Shown: positions 1 to 8,882, counted from the stretch's first letter. The stretch: DNA of 64,000 bases from Chryseobacterium sp. KACC 21268 (GCA_028736075.1 CP117875.1:1240001-1304000); one strand, 5' to 3'. Translations and numbers: made by a program. Notes: generated by a model from the letters alone, not told the origin.

Positions 1-78
1 ATTTCCAATCCAAAATAAAAATCTAATTTTACCAAAGCCACAAATGATTTCACTTTTAATCTCAAAATCATTCAATTA

Positions 79-960
79 ATGAATCCATATTCACAACCAA
101 TGTTACGCGCAGACGCACTCAAAGATAAAGTAGCCATCGTCACAGGTGGCGGAAGCGGACTGGGAAAAGCAATGACCAAATATTTTCTTCAGCTCGGTGC
201 AAAAGTCGTAATCACTTCCAGAAACCTGGAAAAACTCCAAGGAACTGCAAAAGAATTAGAGGAAGAAACCGGCGGAAAAGTCCTTTGCGTAGCCTGCGAC
301 GTCCGAAATTGGGATGAAGTGGAAGCTATGAAAGAAGCTGCTTTGAAGGAATTCGGGAGAATCGATATTCTCTTGAACAACGCCGCCGGAAACTTCATAT
401 CACCAACCGAAAGATTGACGCATTCTGCATTTGATTCCATCCTTGATATCGTCTTGAAAGGCACCAAAAACTGCACACTTTCCATCGGTAAATATTGGAT
501 TGATAACAAAGTTCCCGGAACGGTTCTGAATATTGTGACCACTTATGCCTGGACAGGTTCGGCCTACGTTGTTCCATCCGCTTGTGCAAAAGCAGGTGTT
601 TTGGCAATGACAAGAAGTTTGGCTGTAGAGTGGGGCAAATATAACATCCGTTTCAACGCGATTGCTCCAGGTCCATTTCCGACGAAAGGTGCTTGGGACA
701 GATTGCTACCCGGCGATATGAAAGATAAATTTGATTTGGCTAAAAAAAATCCACTAAAAAGAGTAGGAGAACATCAGGAATTGGCCAATCTTGCGGCCTA
801 TCTGGTTTCTGATTTTTCTTCTTTCGTAAATGGCGAAGTTGTGACCATCGATGGTGGCGAATGGCTTCAGGGTGCCGGCGAGTTCAATATGTTGGAGGAT
901 ATTCCGCAGGAGATGTGGGATACTCTGGAAGCGATGATCAAAGCCAAAAAATCAAATTGA
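79..960 (+). CDS. SDR oxidoreductase, 2,4-dienoyl-CoA reductase-like
   Basis: A 293-residue short-chain dehydrogenase/reductase. The NAD(P)-binding TGGGSGLG motif is at residues 22-29 and NNAAG at 100-104. The usual YxxxK catalytic pair is replaced by Ser167 and Lys171 in the context PSACAKAG, with Tyr156 upstream. This arrangement, and the downstream APGPFPTKGA, match 2,4-dienoyl-CoA reductases rather than ordinary SDRs. The inferred role is NADPH-dependent reduction of dienoyl-CoA during beta-oxidation of unsaturated fatty acids, in the cytoplasm. It appears monocistronic, followed by a palindrome array. A peroxisomal-type trans-2-enoyl-CoA reductase is the main alternative. Confidence 0.85.
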   Translation: MNPYSQPMLRADALKDKVAIVTGGGSGLGKAMTKYFLQLGAKVVITSRNLEKLQGTAKELEEETGGKVLCVACDVRNWDEVEAMKEAALKEFGRIDILLNNAAGNFISPTERLTHSAFDSILDIVLKGTKNCTLSIGKYWIDNKVPGTVLNIVTTYAWTGSAYVVPSACAKAGVLAMTRSLAVEWGKYNIRFNAIAPGPFPTKGAWDRLLPGDMKDKFDLAKKNPLKRVGEHQELANLAAYLVSDFSSFVNGEVVTIDGGEWLQGAGEFNMLEDIPQEMWDTLEAMIKAKKSN

Positions 961-990
961 TTTCTACTCAATTTTAGATATTAAAAAAAA

Positions 991-1066
991 GTAAGCTTAC
1001 TCTTATCAAATACTAAGCTTACTCTTGACCAAAAGTAAGCTTACTTTCACCCGATTGTAAGCCTAC
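991..1066. repeat. Four 10-bp palindromes spaced exactly 22 bp apart
   Basis: GTAAGCTTAC occurs at 991-1000, CTAAGCTTAC at 1013-1022, GTAAGCTTAC at 1035-1044 and GTAAGCCTAC at 1057-1066. Each starts 22 bp after the previous one and is followed by T and a pyrimidine-rich spacer. The array lies 30 bp after the SDR stop and about 90 bp before the M1 peptidase start. It could be a multi-site operator (22 bp is two helical turns) or a short tandem repeat; no function is established. Confidence 0.9.
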
Positions 1067-1157
1067 TTTTTTGCCCTATCTCACAGTTATTCCTAATGAT
1101 GTAACAAGTTCTGGATTTTATTGACTAATTTTATTTTAATAATAAATCTATTCCTCA

Positions 1158-3356
1158 ATGAAATTCAAAATTCCAACACTTCTTTCTGCGGTTGCGATAT
1201 TTGCTTTCTCAGCAAATAGCTATGCGCAGGAAACGCCTGCCTACAGCTACACCGAAGCTTTCAAACCCTTGTTCTATCCTCAGACTGGAACAGAAACCCG
1301 CTCTGCAAGCGGACAACCTGGCCACAAATATTGGCAGAACTCAGCAGATTATCAACTCAATGTAAGCCTTGATGCTGCTAAAAATGAGATCACAGGTTCA
1401 GCAGAGATCACTTATACCAACAACAGTCCTGATCAATTGGGATTTCTTTGGTTGCAATTGGACCAGAATCTTTTTGCAAAGGATTCCAGAGGTAATGCGG
1501 TAGTGCCACTTTCCGGAAGTAGAAATGGTGCACACGGCGAAGAGTTTGATGGCGGTTACAAGATCAAATCTGTAACATACGATGGTAAAGATGTGAAATA
1601 CACCATCACCGATACCAGAATGCAGATCGATCTTCCAAAAGATCTGAAAGCGAACGGCGGTGTTGCAAAATTGAAGATCGAATATTCCTTCCTATCACCA
1701 AAATACGGTTCCGACAGAATGGGGATCGAAGATACGAAGAACGGAAAGATCTTCACGATGGCGCAGTGGTACCCAAGAATGTCTGTCTATGACGACGTTT
1801 TGGGTTGGAACACTTCACCATATTTGGGAGCTTCAGAATTTTATTTAGAATACGGAACTTTATCAGCTAACATTACCGTTCCTGCCAATCAATATGTGGT
1901 GGCTTCCGGTGAATTATTAAATGAAAAAGAAGTTTACAGCAAAGAAGAGATCAGCCGTTGGAATCAGGCGAGAAGCAGCGACAAAACAGTTGCGATCCGT
2001 CCAGAATCTGAATTGGGAAAAAATAATGCAACAGGAACCAAAACCTGGAAATTCAAAATAGAAAATGCTAGAGATTTTGCCTGGGCATCATCAGCAGCTT
2101 TCATTTTGGATGCAGCGAGGATCAATTTGCCAAGTGGTAAAAAATCTTTAGCAATCTCTGCTTATCCAGTAGAAAGTGCTGGCGAAAAAGCGTGGGGAAG
2201 ATCAACCGAATACACGAAAGCTTCCATCGAGCATTATTCAGGAAAATGGTTTGAATATCCATATCCAGCAGCAACCAACGTTGCCGGAAACGAAGGCGGA
2301 ATGGAATATCCAGGAATCGTCTTCTGTCATATGAGTTCCAAAGGCGAAAGTCTGTGGGGCGTTACCGATCACGAGTTTGGTCACACTTGGTTTCCGATGA
2401 TCGTGGGTTCCAACGAGCGATTGTTTGCCTGGATGGACGAAGGTTTCAATACTTTCATCAATGAAGGTTCTACCGCAGCTTTCAACAATGGGGAATATTA
2501 CCACAAACAAAACATCGCACAGATGGGTGCTTACGTTCTTAATGATAATTTTGAACCAATAATGGTTGGTCCAGATAATATGAAGGAAAGAAGCATCGGT
2601 GTTTTGGCTTACTTCAAACCAGGATTGGGATTGGGGATTTTGAGAGAAACGATCTTAGGTCCTGAGAAATTTGATAAAGCGTTCAAAACTTACGTGGCGA
2701 GATGGGCGTTTAAACACCCGACACCTTGGGATTTCTTCCACACGATGGAAAATGTTTCTGGAGAGGAGCTGAACTGGTTCTGGAGAGGTTGGTTCATCAA
2801 CAAGTGGAAAGTGGATCAGGCTGTGAAATCGGTAAAACCTTTCAATGGCGATTATAAGAACGGCGCACAGATCACCGTTGAGAATCTTGGTCAGTTACCT
2901 ATGCCGACAACGGTTGAATTGACCTTCAAAGATGGAACAAAGCAGGTGGTGAAATTACCTGTTGAGGTTTGGAAACGCAACACAGAATGGACCTTCAAAG
3001 TGAATTCTACCAAAGAAGTAAGTGAGGTGAAATTGGATCCAGCATCTGGCGTTCCGGATATCAATCCTAAAAACAATGTTTGGACCTCAGCGCAAGCAGC
3101 TCCAGTAGAAAAAGTGAATATGAAAGAATTCGCAGGAACCTTCAGCACAAAGGAAGTACCGTTGAAACTGACTTTCACAGAGAAAGGAGGGCAATTATAC
3201 GGACAGGCAACAGGTCAGCCAGAGTTTCCTTTGGAATATTTGGGAGAGAGCAAATTCTCTTTTGAGCAGGCAGATGTTACCATCACATTTAGCAAAGACA
3301 AGAAGAGTATTGATTTTTCACAAGGTGGCAAAGCCTTCAAATTCAATAAGGAATAA
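1158..3356 (+). CDS. Secreted M1-family zinc metallopeptidase
   Basis: A 732-residue protein with an N-terminal signal peptide ending near SYAQ (residues 1-24). The gluzincin signature is complete: His405 and His409 in HEFGH, with the third zinc ligand Glu428 in DEGFN, exactly 18 residues after His409. Upstream is GGMEYPG, the M1 exopeptidase (GAMEN-like) loop. M1 enzymes remove N-terminal residues from peptides; export suggests a periplasmic or outer-membrane role in nutrient peptide breakdown. The gene stands alone, preceded by the 22-bp palindrome array and followed by a strong terminator. The roughly 180 C-terminal residues resemble a beta-rich extension. Confidence 0.9.
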   Translation: MKFKIPTLLSAVAIFAFSANSYAQETPAYSYTEAFKPLFYPQTGTETRSASGQPGHKYWQNSADYQLNVSLDAAKNEITGSAEITYTNNSPDQLGFLWLQLDQNLFAKDSRGNAVVPLSGSRNGAHGEEFDGGYKIKSVTYDGKDVKYTITDTRMQIDLPKDLKANGGVAKLKIEYSFLSPKYGSDRMGIEDTKNGKIFTMAQWYPRMSVYDDVLGWNTSPYLGASEFYLEYGTLSANITVPANQYVVASGELLNEKEVYSKEEISRWNQARSSDKTVAIRPESELGKNNATGTKTWKFKIENARDFAWASSAAFILDAARINLPSGKKSLAISAYPVESAGEKAWGRSTEYTKASIEHYSGKWFEYPYPAATNVAGNEGGMEYPGIVFCHMSSKGESLWGVTDHEFGHTWFPMIVGSNERLFAWMDEGFNTFINEGSTAAFNNGEYYHKQNIAQMGAYVLNDNFEPIMVGPDNMKERSIGVLAYFKPGLGLGILRETILGPEKFDKAFKTYVARWAFKHPTPWDFFHTMENVSGEELNWFWRGWFINKWKVDQAVKSVKPFNGDYKNGAQITVENLGQLPMPTTVELTFKDGTKQVVKLPVEVWKRNTEWTFKVNSTKEVSEVKLDPASGVPDINPKNNVWTSAQAAPVEKVNMKEFAGTFSTKEVPLKLTFTEKGGQLYGQATGQPEFPLEYLGESKFSFEQADVTITFSKDKKSIDFSQGGKAFKFNKE

Positions 3357-3377
3357 GTTGATTATACTTGAAATAAC

Positions 3378-3407
3378 AAAGCTCCGAAATTATTCGGAGC
3401 TTTTGTT
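3378..3407 (+). terminator. Rho-independent terminator after M1 peptidase
   Basis: Arms AAAGCTCCGAA and TTCGGAGCTTT flank a 4-nt loop and are followed by a T-rich stretch. It lies 21 bp after the M1 peptidase stop. Confidence 0.85.
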
Positions 3408-3432
3408 TTATATTTTTGAACGCTGAATCTTA

Positions 3433-3518
3433 GCAGCCCGGCTTGAGTGGAAATCCTTTTTTGCGGCTGGAAAAGTAAGGCAAAAAAGATTGGGAACGGA
3501 AGACGGATAAAGCTGCCC
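3433..3518 (-). repeat. 86-bp hairpin repeat, copy A
   Basis: A member of an interspersed family (copies also at 20975, 36229, 40379, 47394, 49092, 53973 and 55782). Outer arms are GCAGC/GCTGC. The inner stem is CTTTTTTGC/GCAAAAAAG, extended by AAT/ATT across one bulged C. It sits between convergent genes, directly after ribBA on that gene's strand. Confidence 0.9.
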
Positions 3519-3526
3519 AAATAATT

Positions 3527-4648
3527 TTACAGAGCCACCATTTCCGTCACCTCCACATCATATCCGGAGATCACTGGTTTGATGTTCGGATTCTGCGTGA
3601 TCACTTTGAATTTGTTGATTCCAAGGTCTTTCAAAATTTGAGTTCCGATTCCATAATCACGGAAGTTTGGTGCGATTGTCGGAAGTTCGCTGGTTCCATC
3701 TTGATAATTAAGGAAATGCTGAAGTTTGCTCAACGTGTTCTCTTTGTTGGAAACATTATTGATGAAGACCACGGCGCCTTTCCCTTCAGAATTGATGAGG
3801 TCCACCACACGCTGCATCAACGGATGTTCGCCATTGGAAAGTCTGCTCAACACATCAAAATATGAACTCGACGATTGAACCCTGACCAAGACAGATTCGT
3901 CCGGCGTCCAAGTTCCCGTCGTCAATGCAAAGTGGATCTGCTCCGTCGGTTTTTCCTCGAAAACATAGAATTTGAAATCCCCGAAATGCGTTTTGATATC
4001 ACGCTCCTCGATTCTTTCCACCAGGTCGCCTTGTCTCAGTCTGTAATGGATCAGGTCTTCTATAGAAACCACCTTCAGTCCGTGTTTCTGTCCAAACTCC
4101 AGCAAGTCCGGCATTCTCGCCATATCGCCGTCATCCTTCATGATCTCGCAGATCACGCCGCCTTCCTTCAGTCCTGCCAATCTTGTCAGGTCGATCGCAG
4201 CTTCGGTATGTCCGGCTCTTTTCAGTACGCCACCTTCTTTTGCGCGGAGCGGGAAGATGTGTCCAGGTCTCATCAGGTCGCCAGGTTTGGTGTTTGGGTC
4301 CATAATGGCTAGAATCGTCTTCGCACGATCACCGGCAGAGATGCCTGTCGTAGCGCCTTTTCCAAGCAGGTCCACAGAAACGGTAAATGCAGTTTCCTTC
4401 GGATCGGTAGAATTGGCCACCATCGAGTTCAGTTCCAGTTCGTCACATCTTTTCTCGGTCAGCGGCATACAGATCAGGCCTCTCGCGTGGATGGTCATAA
4501 AGTTGATCATCTCCGTCGTCGTCAGTTCTGCAGCAGCAAGAAGGTCACCTTCGTTCTCACGGTCCTCGTCATCTACCACGATGATCATTTTTCCGTTTTT
4601 AAGGTCTTCCAGTGCTTCCGCTATCGTATTTAGTTGGATCTTATCCAT
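3527..4648 (-). CDS. ribB: RibBA-type DHBP synthase with degenerate GTP cyclohydrolase II domain
   Basis: 373 residues. The N-terminal half is a 3,4-dihydroxy-2-butanone 4-phosphate synthase of riboflavin synthesis: DDEDRENEGD, the HARGLIC segment and the RPGHIFPL and RAGHTEA motifs are all present. The C-terminal half aligns with GTP cyclohydrolase II, but where active enzymes carry the zinc cysteines (CxxxxxxxxxxCxC) it reads RVQSSSSYFDVLSRLSNG, with no cysteines. RibB activity is therefore expected and RibA activity is doubtful. The ATG at 4648 is preferred over the in-frame TTG at 4669, because that TTG lies in the promoter -7 box. It stands alone on this strand. Confidence 0.88.
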   Translation of the reverse strand: MDKIQLNTIAEALEDLKNGKMIIVVDDEDRENEGDLLAAAELTTTEMINFMTIHARGLICMPLTEKRCDELELNSMVANSTDPKETAFTVSVDLLGKGATTGISAGDRAKTILAIMDPNTKPGDLMRPGHIFPLRAKEGGVLKRAGHTEAAIDLTRLAGLKEGGVICEIMKDDGDMARMPDLLEFGQKHGLKVVSIEDLIHYRLRQGDLVERIEERDIKTHFGDFKFYVFEEKPTEQIHFALTTGTWTPDESVLVRVQSSSSYFDVLSRLSNGEHPLMQRVVDLINSEGKGAVVFINNVSNKENTLSKLQHFLNYQDGTSELPTIAPNFRDYGIGTQILKDLGINKFKVITQNPNIKPVISGYDVEVTEMVAL

Positions 4649-4666
4649 TGTGCTAAAATTTTTTTG

Positions 4667-4674
4667 CAAAGATA
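4667..4674 (-). promoter_or_regulatory. Bacteroidota -7 box for ribBA
   Basis: TATCTTTG on the minus strand matches the TAnnTTTG consensus and ends about 19 nt before the ribBA ATG. Confidence 0.6.
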
Positions 4675-4741
4675 CTTATTTAGAACGTAAATAAAGATTG
4701 TAAAAACCGATTAAAGATATGTAGAACGTGTCTATTTTTTG

Positions 4742-4828
4742 GAGCCGGGAACCTGCTGTCCATTGCAATTCCTCGCGCCAAGCTTTGTCCAAGGCTTGCT
4801 GTGGGATTTCCACTACCATCAGGGCTAG
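4742..4828. repeat. Divergent intergenic hairpin repeat, 87 bp
   Basis: Ends are complementary (AGCC and GGCT), and an internal CAAGC/GCTTG stem is present. Its length equals the 86-bp family, and it shares GGATTTCC and GGGCT near one end, so it looks like a distant member. It lies between ribBA and tRNA-Cys. Confidence 0.6.
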
Positions 4829-4901
4829 GAGACGTTTGGTCTATTAATCAACATTTTACCGTGGTTGAAAACTTTTTTTTGAAATTAAAAGCCGATAAAA
4901 T

Positions 4902-4930
4902 TTGAAATTTGAAAAAAAACACTAAATTTG
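4902..4930 (+). promoter_or_regulatory. Promoter of tRNA-Cys
   Basis: TTG at 4902-4904 and TAAATTTG at 4923-4930, separated by 18 nt, fit the flavobacterial -33/-7 promoter. The -7 box ends 14 nt before the tRNA. Confidence 0.75.
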
Positions 4931-4944
4931 CAATCCAAGAAAAC

Positions 4945-5015
4945 GGTGCTTTGGCCGAGCGGCTAGGCAGTGGTCTGCAACACCACCCACAGCGGTTCGA
5001 ATCCGCTAGGCACCT
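4945..5015 (+). tRNA. tRNA-Cys (GCA)
   Basis: A 71-nt cloverleaf. The acceptor stem GGTGCTT/AGGCACC has one G-U pair. The D-arm is GCCGAGCGGCTAGGC. The anticodon arm GTGGT-CTGCAAC-ACCAC carries anticodon GCA, and the T-arm is GCGGTTCGAATCCGC. Discriminator base T5015 is the usual cysteine identity element. CCA is not encoded. Confidence 0.96.
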
Positions 5016-5022
5016 CACTGGT

Positions 5023-5063
5023 AAACCCTAATTCATTTATTTATAATGTTTTAGGGTTTTTTG
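5023..5063 (+). terminator. Terminator after tRNA-Cys
   Basis: AAACCCTAA and TTAGGGTTT pair and are followed by a T-run. It starts eight bases after the tRNA. Confidence 0.85.
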
Positions 5064-5100
5064 TTTATTGGATTTCCCAATCAGATCAATGAGATTTTTT

Positions 5101-5742
5101 TCACGTTAGAAATTCTGCTTTCTGAAAGACAAATGTTGTAAATGATTTGCCGTTTGGTAATCCATTTTCCTCTGATGCAGTAAGTTCCAATCCAAACTTC
5201 GATGCAACTTCCTGCAACTCGTCTTTATTTACAATTTTGAAAATATCTTTTACAGATTTGATACTTTCAATGCCAGTCGGACTTACGGAGCCAGCGCCAT
5301 TATTTGATTGTATCGTGATTATGAGTTTTGCAGATTCGGTCATATTGTTATCAACAAACCTCAAAGCATTATCCAAATCAACATATTCAAAGATCAAAGC
5401 TGCCCACAAAAGATCTGCCTTGATAATCGATTGTATGGACTCGGAAATATCCAGATTAAAAAGTTCCAATTGCTCCAGCTTCTCACCAAATCTCTTTTTC
5501 GTTTCCTCAAGATAACTTTGATTGATATCAATGCCACATATCCTTTTTGCTTTATTGGCATCAATATGTTCCAAACCATTTCCACCACTGATTCCTAGGA
5601 ACAAGATATTTTCGGGCTCGTATTTGGTCAGATATTTATTTGTAAGAGCGCTGATCAATTGCGCTTGTGCAACTTCTTGGTGTCGCATATGTTGCTCATA
5701 GTCGTCTAGTGGGATTGTGTTCCAGGGATTGGTTTGCTTCAT
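5101..5742 (-). CDS. Class I SAM-dependent methyltransferase-like protein
   Basis: 213 residues with a recognisable Rossmann methyltransferase core. The glycine-rich motif I (ILFLGISGGNGLEHI) is near residues 46-60, followed by an acidic motif II (CGIDINQSYL). The substrate cannot be told from the sequence. The C-terminal part (NGLPNGKSFTTFVF) resembles the final beta-hairpin of the fold. It is monocistronic and divergent from the metallo-beta-lactamase-fold gene. Confidence 0.7.
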   Translation of the reverse strand: MKQTNPWNTIPLDDYEQHMRHQEVAQAQLISALTNKYLTKYEPENILFLGISGGNGLEHIDANKAKRICGIDINQSYLEETKKRFGEKLEQLELFNLDISESIQSIIKADLLWAALIFEYVDLDNALRFVDNNMTESAKLIITIQSNNGAGSVSPTGIESIKSVKDIFKIVNKDELQEVASKFGLELTASEENGLPNGKSFTTFVFQKAEFLT

Positions 5743-5942
5743 CTTTCTTCGTTCAATTTTTCGCTGTCGAAAGTTACGGAATAATGCGATGATCGTGATT
5801 GTGTTTCAATTTAGCTTACCAATTCTTAAATTAAGTTTTTAAATAATTGTTAATTCAACGTTGTTCAAAAAAGAGTTGCCTGTGGTAGCATATTAATTGC
5901 TTGCTACTTAGATCAATTTTTATTCAATAAAATATTCAGCGT

Positions 5943-6773
5943 ATGAAATTTTCTTTCAGTATTGCATTTTTGTTGTTAATTCATTTTGTGTTTGCCCAAA
6001 CGGAGATCAAAGAATACAAAGCACAGGACAATATTTATTTGGTGGGTGACCGTGTTTTTTCACTGTTTTACATCACTCCGAAAGGTGTCATCGTTGTTGA
6101 TCCTACCAATGATAAAATTGCTGCTGAAACATTGAAGTCGATCAAAAAACATACAAAACTTCCCATCAAATATGTGATCTACAGTCATAATCATTGGGAT
6201 CATAATTCTGGAGGTAAGATCTACAAGGAACTCGGCGCGAAATTTATTGCCCACGCAAAAGCTGTAGAAAATATGACGCCCAATGAAAACGTCATTGAGG
6301 TCGATTCCACCTGGACTGGTAACAAAACTGTTTTTAGTTTGCGAGGTAAAAATATCGAGCTCCATTACTATGGTAAAAATCACGGTGATGGTATGACCGT
6401 TTTCCGATTTCCGGAGGAGAAAACGGTTTTCACAGTCGATCTGGTGGTGCCCGATCGTGTTCTCTACGCCTATCTGCCAGATGCCAAACCAAAACAATGG
6501 TTGGAAGATCTGTATGAAATCAAAAAACTGGACTTCGATCAATTATTGATGGCTCACGTGAGACCTATTGGAAATCGCAAAGATTTGGATCTGCAGATCA
6601 ATTACTTCGAAGATCTGTACAAAGCGACCGAACTGGAAATGAAGAATGGAACAAACCTATTCGAGATTCCTACAACGGTGAAATTGCCACAATACAAACA
6701 TTTGCAAAACTACAACGAATGGCTTCATATGAATGTGTGGCGGATCTTGATGGAAAAATCGATTGGGCAGTAA
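5943..6773 (+). CDS. Secreted metallo-beta-lactamase-fold hydrolase
   Basis: 276 residues with a signal peptide ending near VFAQ (residue 19). The dinuclear zinc site is complete: HNHWDH gives His82, His84, Asp86 and His87, followed by His147 (GKNHGDG), Asp166 (TVDLVVPDR) and His205 (MAHVRP). The fold is certain but the substrate is not. It lacks the Cys of class B1 beta-lactamases and looks closer to the quinoprotein-relay or general MBL hydrolases of Bacteroidota, so antibiotic resistance should not be assumed. It appears monocistronic and periplasmic. Confidence 0.8.
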   Translation: MKFSFSIAFLLLIHFVFAQTEIKEYKAQDNIYLVGDRVFSLFYITPKGVIVVDPTNDKIAAETLKSIKKHTKLPIKYVIYSHNHWDHNSGGKIYKELGAKFIAHAKAVENMTPNENVIEVDSTWTGNKTVFSLRGKNIELHYYGKNHGDGMTVFRFPEEKTVFTVDLVVPDRVLYAYLPDAKPKQWLEDLYEIKKLDFDQLLMAHVRPIGNRKDLDLQINYFEDLYKATELEMKNGTNLFEIPTTVKLPQYKHLQNYNEWLHMNVWRILMEKSIGQ

Positions 6774-6885
6774 ATTGCAATCTTGATTTTTTTACCTTTA
6801 GGCATCAATAGTTTTATCTCACCATATTTGGAAGAAATAGGACATTCTTCATTTAATGTGGTAATTAATTTAAATTTAAATTGTT

Positions 6886-7293
6886 TCAAATCGGTTTCCC
6901 AACGGAAATCATAGTGGCCGTCATTTTCGAGATGAGATTCTTTTCGGAACTGTCATAGACATAGCCTTCGCAAATAGTGAGGGTTTTTCCGGATTGTAAA
7001 ACCTTGCCGAGAGCAATCAGCTTGTCGGTTTTAGCAGGTTTCAAAAAATTGATCTTAAATTCTACTGATAACACTTCCATATCTTCCGGCAGCATCGTCA
7101 ACGCAGCGTAGCCACAAGCACTGTCCACAATGCTCGTGGCTACGCCCGCGTGGAAAAAGCCATGCTGTTGCGACAAACCCTCCGAGAAATCTACGGAAAT
7201 TTTCACCACACCTTTTTCTATGCTCACTAGTTCTGCATTAAGCGTTTTCATCAAACCTTGCTTTTCGAAGCTGTCTTTGATTCTTCTTTGCAT
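6886..7293 (-). CDS. PaaI/YbdG-type hotdog thioesterase
   Basis: 135 residues. The hotdog-fold core HGFFHAGVATSIVDSACGYAA and the following SVEFKINFLKPA are typical of acyl-CoA thioesterases of the PaaI group. They hydrolyse short or aromatic acyl-CoAs in the cytoplasm. A longer reading from 7338 would overlap the upstream cupin gene, so the ATG at 7293, 10 nt after the cupin stop, is taken. It is the last gene of a three-gene operon with the cupin and MarR-GNAT genes. Confidence 0.8.
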   Translation of the reverse strand: MQRRIKDSFEKQGLMKTLNAELVSIEKGVVKISVDFSEGLSQQHGFFHAGVATSIVDSACGYAALTMLPEDMEVLSVEFKINFLKPAKTDKLIALGKVLQSGKTLTICEGYVYDSSEKNLISKMTATMISVGKPI

Positions 7294-7303
7294 CAATAAA
7301 AAA

Positions 7304-7627
7304 TTACAAATAATCCTGACGGATTGGACTGAAAACATCTACTACTTCACCAGCTTCCAAAATTACAATAGAGTGCTCAACATCTGCCGGGATAGAATAA
7401 GTGTCGCCCTGTGATAACTCATATTCTTCTCCTTCAAATTTCAGTATATATCTTCCAGAGATCACGTATCCGCTTTGTTCATTCGCATGTTTGTGAAATG
7501 GGACATTGTCTGTCGATTTGTATAGCATTTTTGTAACCATGGTATTTTTGCCAATAGAAAGCACCACAAAATCGACTCCTAAAAACTGTCTGTTGACAGC
7601 GTTTTCCTTTGTTACTATATTTTTCAT
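7304..7627 (-). CDS. Small cupin-domain protein
   Basis: 107 residues, essentially one cupin barrel. The first motif VPFHKHANEQSGYVISGRY provides metal-ligand histidines and a glutamine/glutamate. The second motif is DTYSIPADVEHSIVILEAGEVVDVF. Such proteins bind a metal and often a small molecule; no reaction can be assigned. It starts 2 nt after the MarR-GNAT stop and is probably co-regulated with it. Confidence 0.8.
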   Translation of the reverse strand: MKNIVTKENAVNRQFLGVDFVVLSIGKNTMVTKMLYKSTDNVPFHKHANEQSGYVISGRYILKFEGEEYELSQGDTYSIPADVEHSIVILEAGEVVDVFSPIRQDYL

Positions 7628-7629
7628 GA

Positions 7630-8592
7630 TTAAGAATTGTTTTTCAAATTAAGTTCCATCTGGATATTACAACGTTTGTAAGGCGTCGTACGGCCAACGA
7701 TCTTTTCGTAGCCCATTTTATAATACAAATTGATGGCGGGTTTTAGGATCGTGTTGCTTTCCAGATATAATTTTGAAGCACCCAACTCTTTTGCTTTATT
7801 GATGATTGCCTGTCCGAGGAGCCAACCGATGTTTTTGCCTTGTGCTTTGGGAGAAACGGCCATTTTGCTCATTTCGAAGTCATAATCTGGGTCATCCATT
7901 TTTATTAGCGCACAAACGCCAAGTGGTTCTTCATTGTAAAGTGCAACCAGGATTTTGCCGCCTTTGTCAAGAATATATTCCTGAGGATTGTCTAAAGCTT
8001 TGTAATCGGCAGCTTCCATCTCGAAGTAGTTGGAGATCCATTCCTCGTTCAGGGCTTTGAAGGCAGATTGGTATTTCGGCTCGTAGTCTACGATTTTTAC
8101 ATTTTTACTTTCACGAAGTTTTTTCTGGTCCTGAACTCTTTTTAGCAGTGATTTTTGCTCCAGGAGAAATTCCCATTCTGCAATGGCTTCCCAAAGATTG
8201 TGATTGGCCTCGTTAATCATATTTTCCACAGCAATGTCAATATCGCTAAATTGGTCTTTCATCTGCTCAGAGAGTTGTTGTCCTTTGTCGGTGAGACCAA
8301 CCAGATTTCTGCGTTTGTCTTTGGATTCCAAGTTGTTTTCGACCAATCCTGACGTTGCCATTTCCTTGATGATCTTGGTGACAGAAGGCTGCGAATGTGA
8401 GATTTGTTCGGCAATTTCGGTGATGGTCTTCTCGCCATCTTGTGCCAGAATAAAAAATACGGGAAACCATTTGGGTGAAAAATCGTTGCCATACAGCTCG
8501 TAGATTTTCGAAGCATCATCGGTAAACTTAGCGGTCAACAGACGTAATCTGCTTCCCAAAGCCATTTTACCAGTTCTCTCAAATAAATTCAT
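7630..8592 (-). CDS. MarR-GNAT fusion: regulator plus N-acetyltransferase
   Basis: 320 residues in two parts. Residues 1-150 form a MarR-type winged helix (ITEIAEQISHSQPSVTKIIKEMATSGLV recognition region, DKRRNLVGLTDKG wing). Residues 165-315 form a GNAT acetyltransferase (MAVSPKAQGKNIGWLLGQAI acetyl-CoA motif A, then NLYYKMGYEKI). Such fusions link transcription control to acetylation of a small molecule or protein. It heads an operon with the cupin and thioesterase genes. An inverted repeat next to its -7 box suggests autoregulation. Confidence 0.87.
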   Translation of the reverse strand: MNLFERTGKMALGSRLRLLTAKFTDDASKIYELYGNDFSPKWFPVFFILAQDGEKTITEIAEQISHSQPSVTKIIKEMATSGLVENNLESKDKRRNLVGLTDKGQQLSEQMKDQFSDIDIAVENMINEANHNLWEAIAEWEFLLEQKSLLKRVQDQKKLRESKNVKIVDYEPKYQSAFKALNEEWISNYFEMEAADYKALDNPQEYILDKGGKILVALYNEEPLGVCALIKMDDPDYDFEMSKMAVSPKAQGKNIGWLLGQAIINKAKELGASKLYLESNTILKPAINLYYKMGYEKIVGRTTPYKRCNIQMELNLKNNS

Positions 8593-8609
8593 AATAGTAT
8601 AATTAATTA

Positions 8610-8631
8610 CATAATCAGTTATGCAAATTTA
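8610..8631 (-). promoter_or_regulatory. Promoter and candidate MarR operator
   Basis: On the minus strand TAAATTTG (8624-8631) matches the -7 consensus. Immediately downstream lies the inverted repeat CATAA-N4-TTATG (8610-8623), which would cover the start of transcription. The position fits repression by the MarR-GNAT product. Confidence 0.55.
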
Positions 8632-8723
8632 TAAAAGTTTATTTAAGACACAAATTATTAATGATAAAATATTGGGTTGAATAAGTTGGCTAAAACTTTA
8701 GAATGGCTTAATTAAAAATAAAA

Positions 8724-8749
8724 TAGGGAGACCAACAAAGCGTCCCCCT
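8724..8749 (-). terminator. Possible second terminator hairpin
   Basis: AGGGAGAC and GTCCCCCT pair at 7 of 8 positions and, on the minus strand, are followed by TATTTTATTTTT. No gene was seen between this hairpin and the terminator at 8828. Confidence 0.45.
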
Positions 8750-8827
8750 ACTTATTCTTAAAAACTATATATAACAGTGAATGGTATTTTTTTAATAACA
8801 ATTATGCTGCCAAAAATCAGAGGAATG

Positions 8828-8858
8828 AAAAATCAGAGCAAAATTAATTACTCTGATT
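8828..8858 (-). terminator. Terminator of the secreted-protein cluster
   Basis: AATCAGAG (8831-8838) and CTCTGATT (8851-8858) form a stem that is followed by a T-run on the minus strand. It lies 25 bp after the stop of the 137-residue gene. Confidence 0.8.
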
Positions 8859-8882
8859 CTGGCCATTAGTTTTAAAAAAGGG

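Noticed and set aside
991-1066. CRISPR array
   Set aside because: The repeat core is only about 10-11 bp with 11-bp spacers and there are no cas genes; too short for CRISPR.
5943-6773. Class B1 beta-lactamase (carbapenemase)
   Set aside because: The zinc histidines are present, but the B1 cysteine ligand region reads TVDLVVPDR with Asp, and the length and context suit a general MBL-fold hydrolase.
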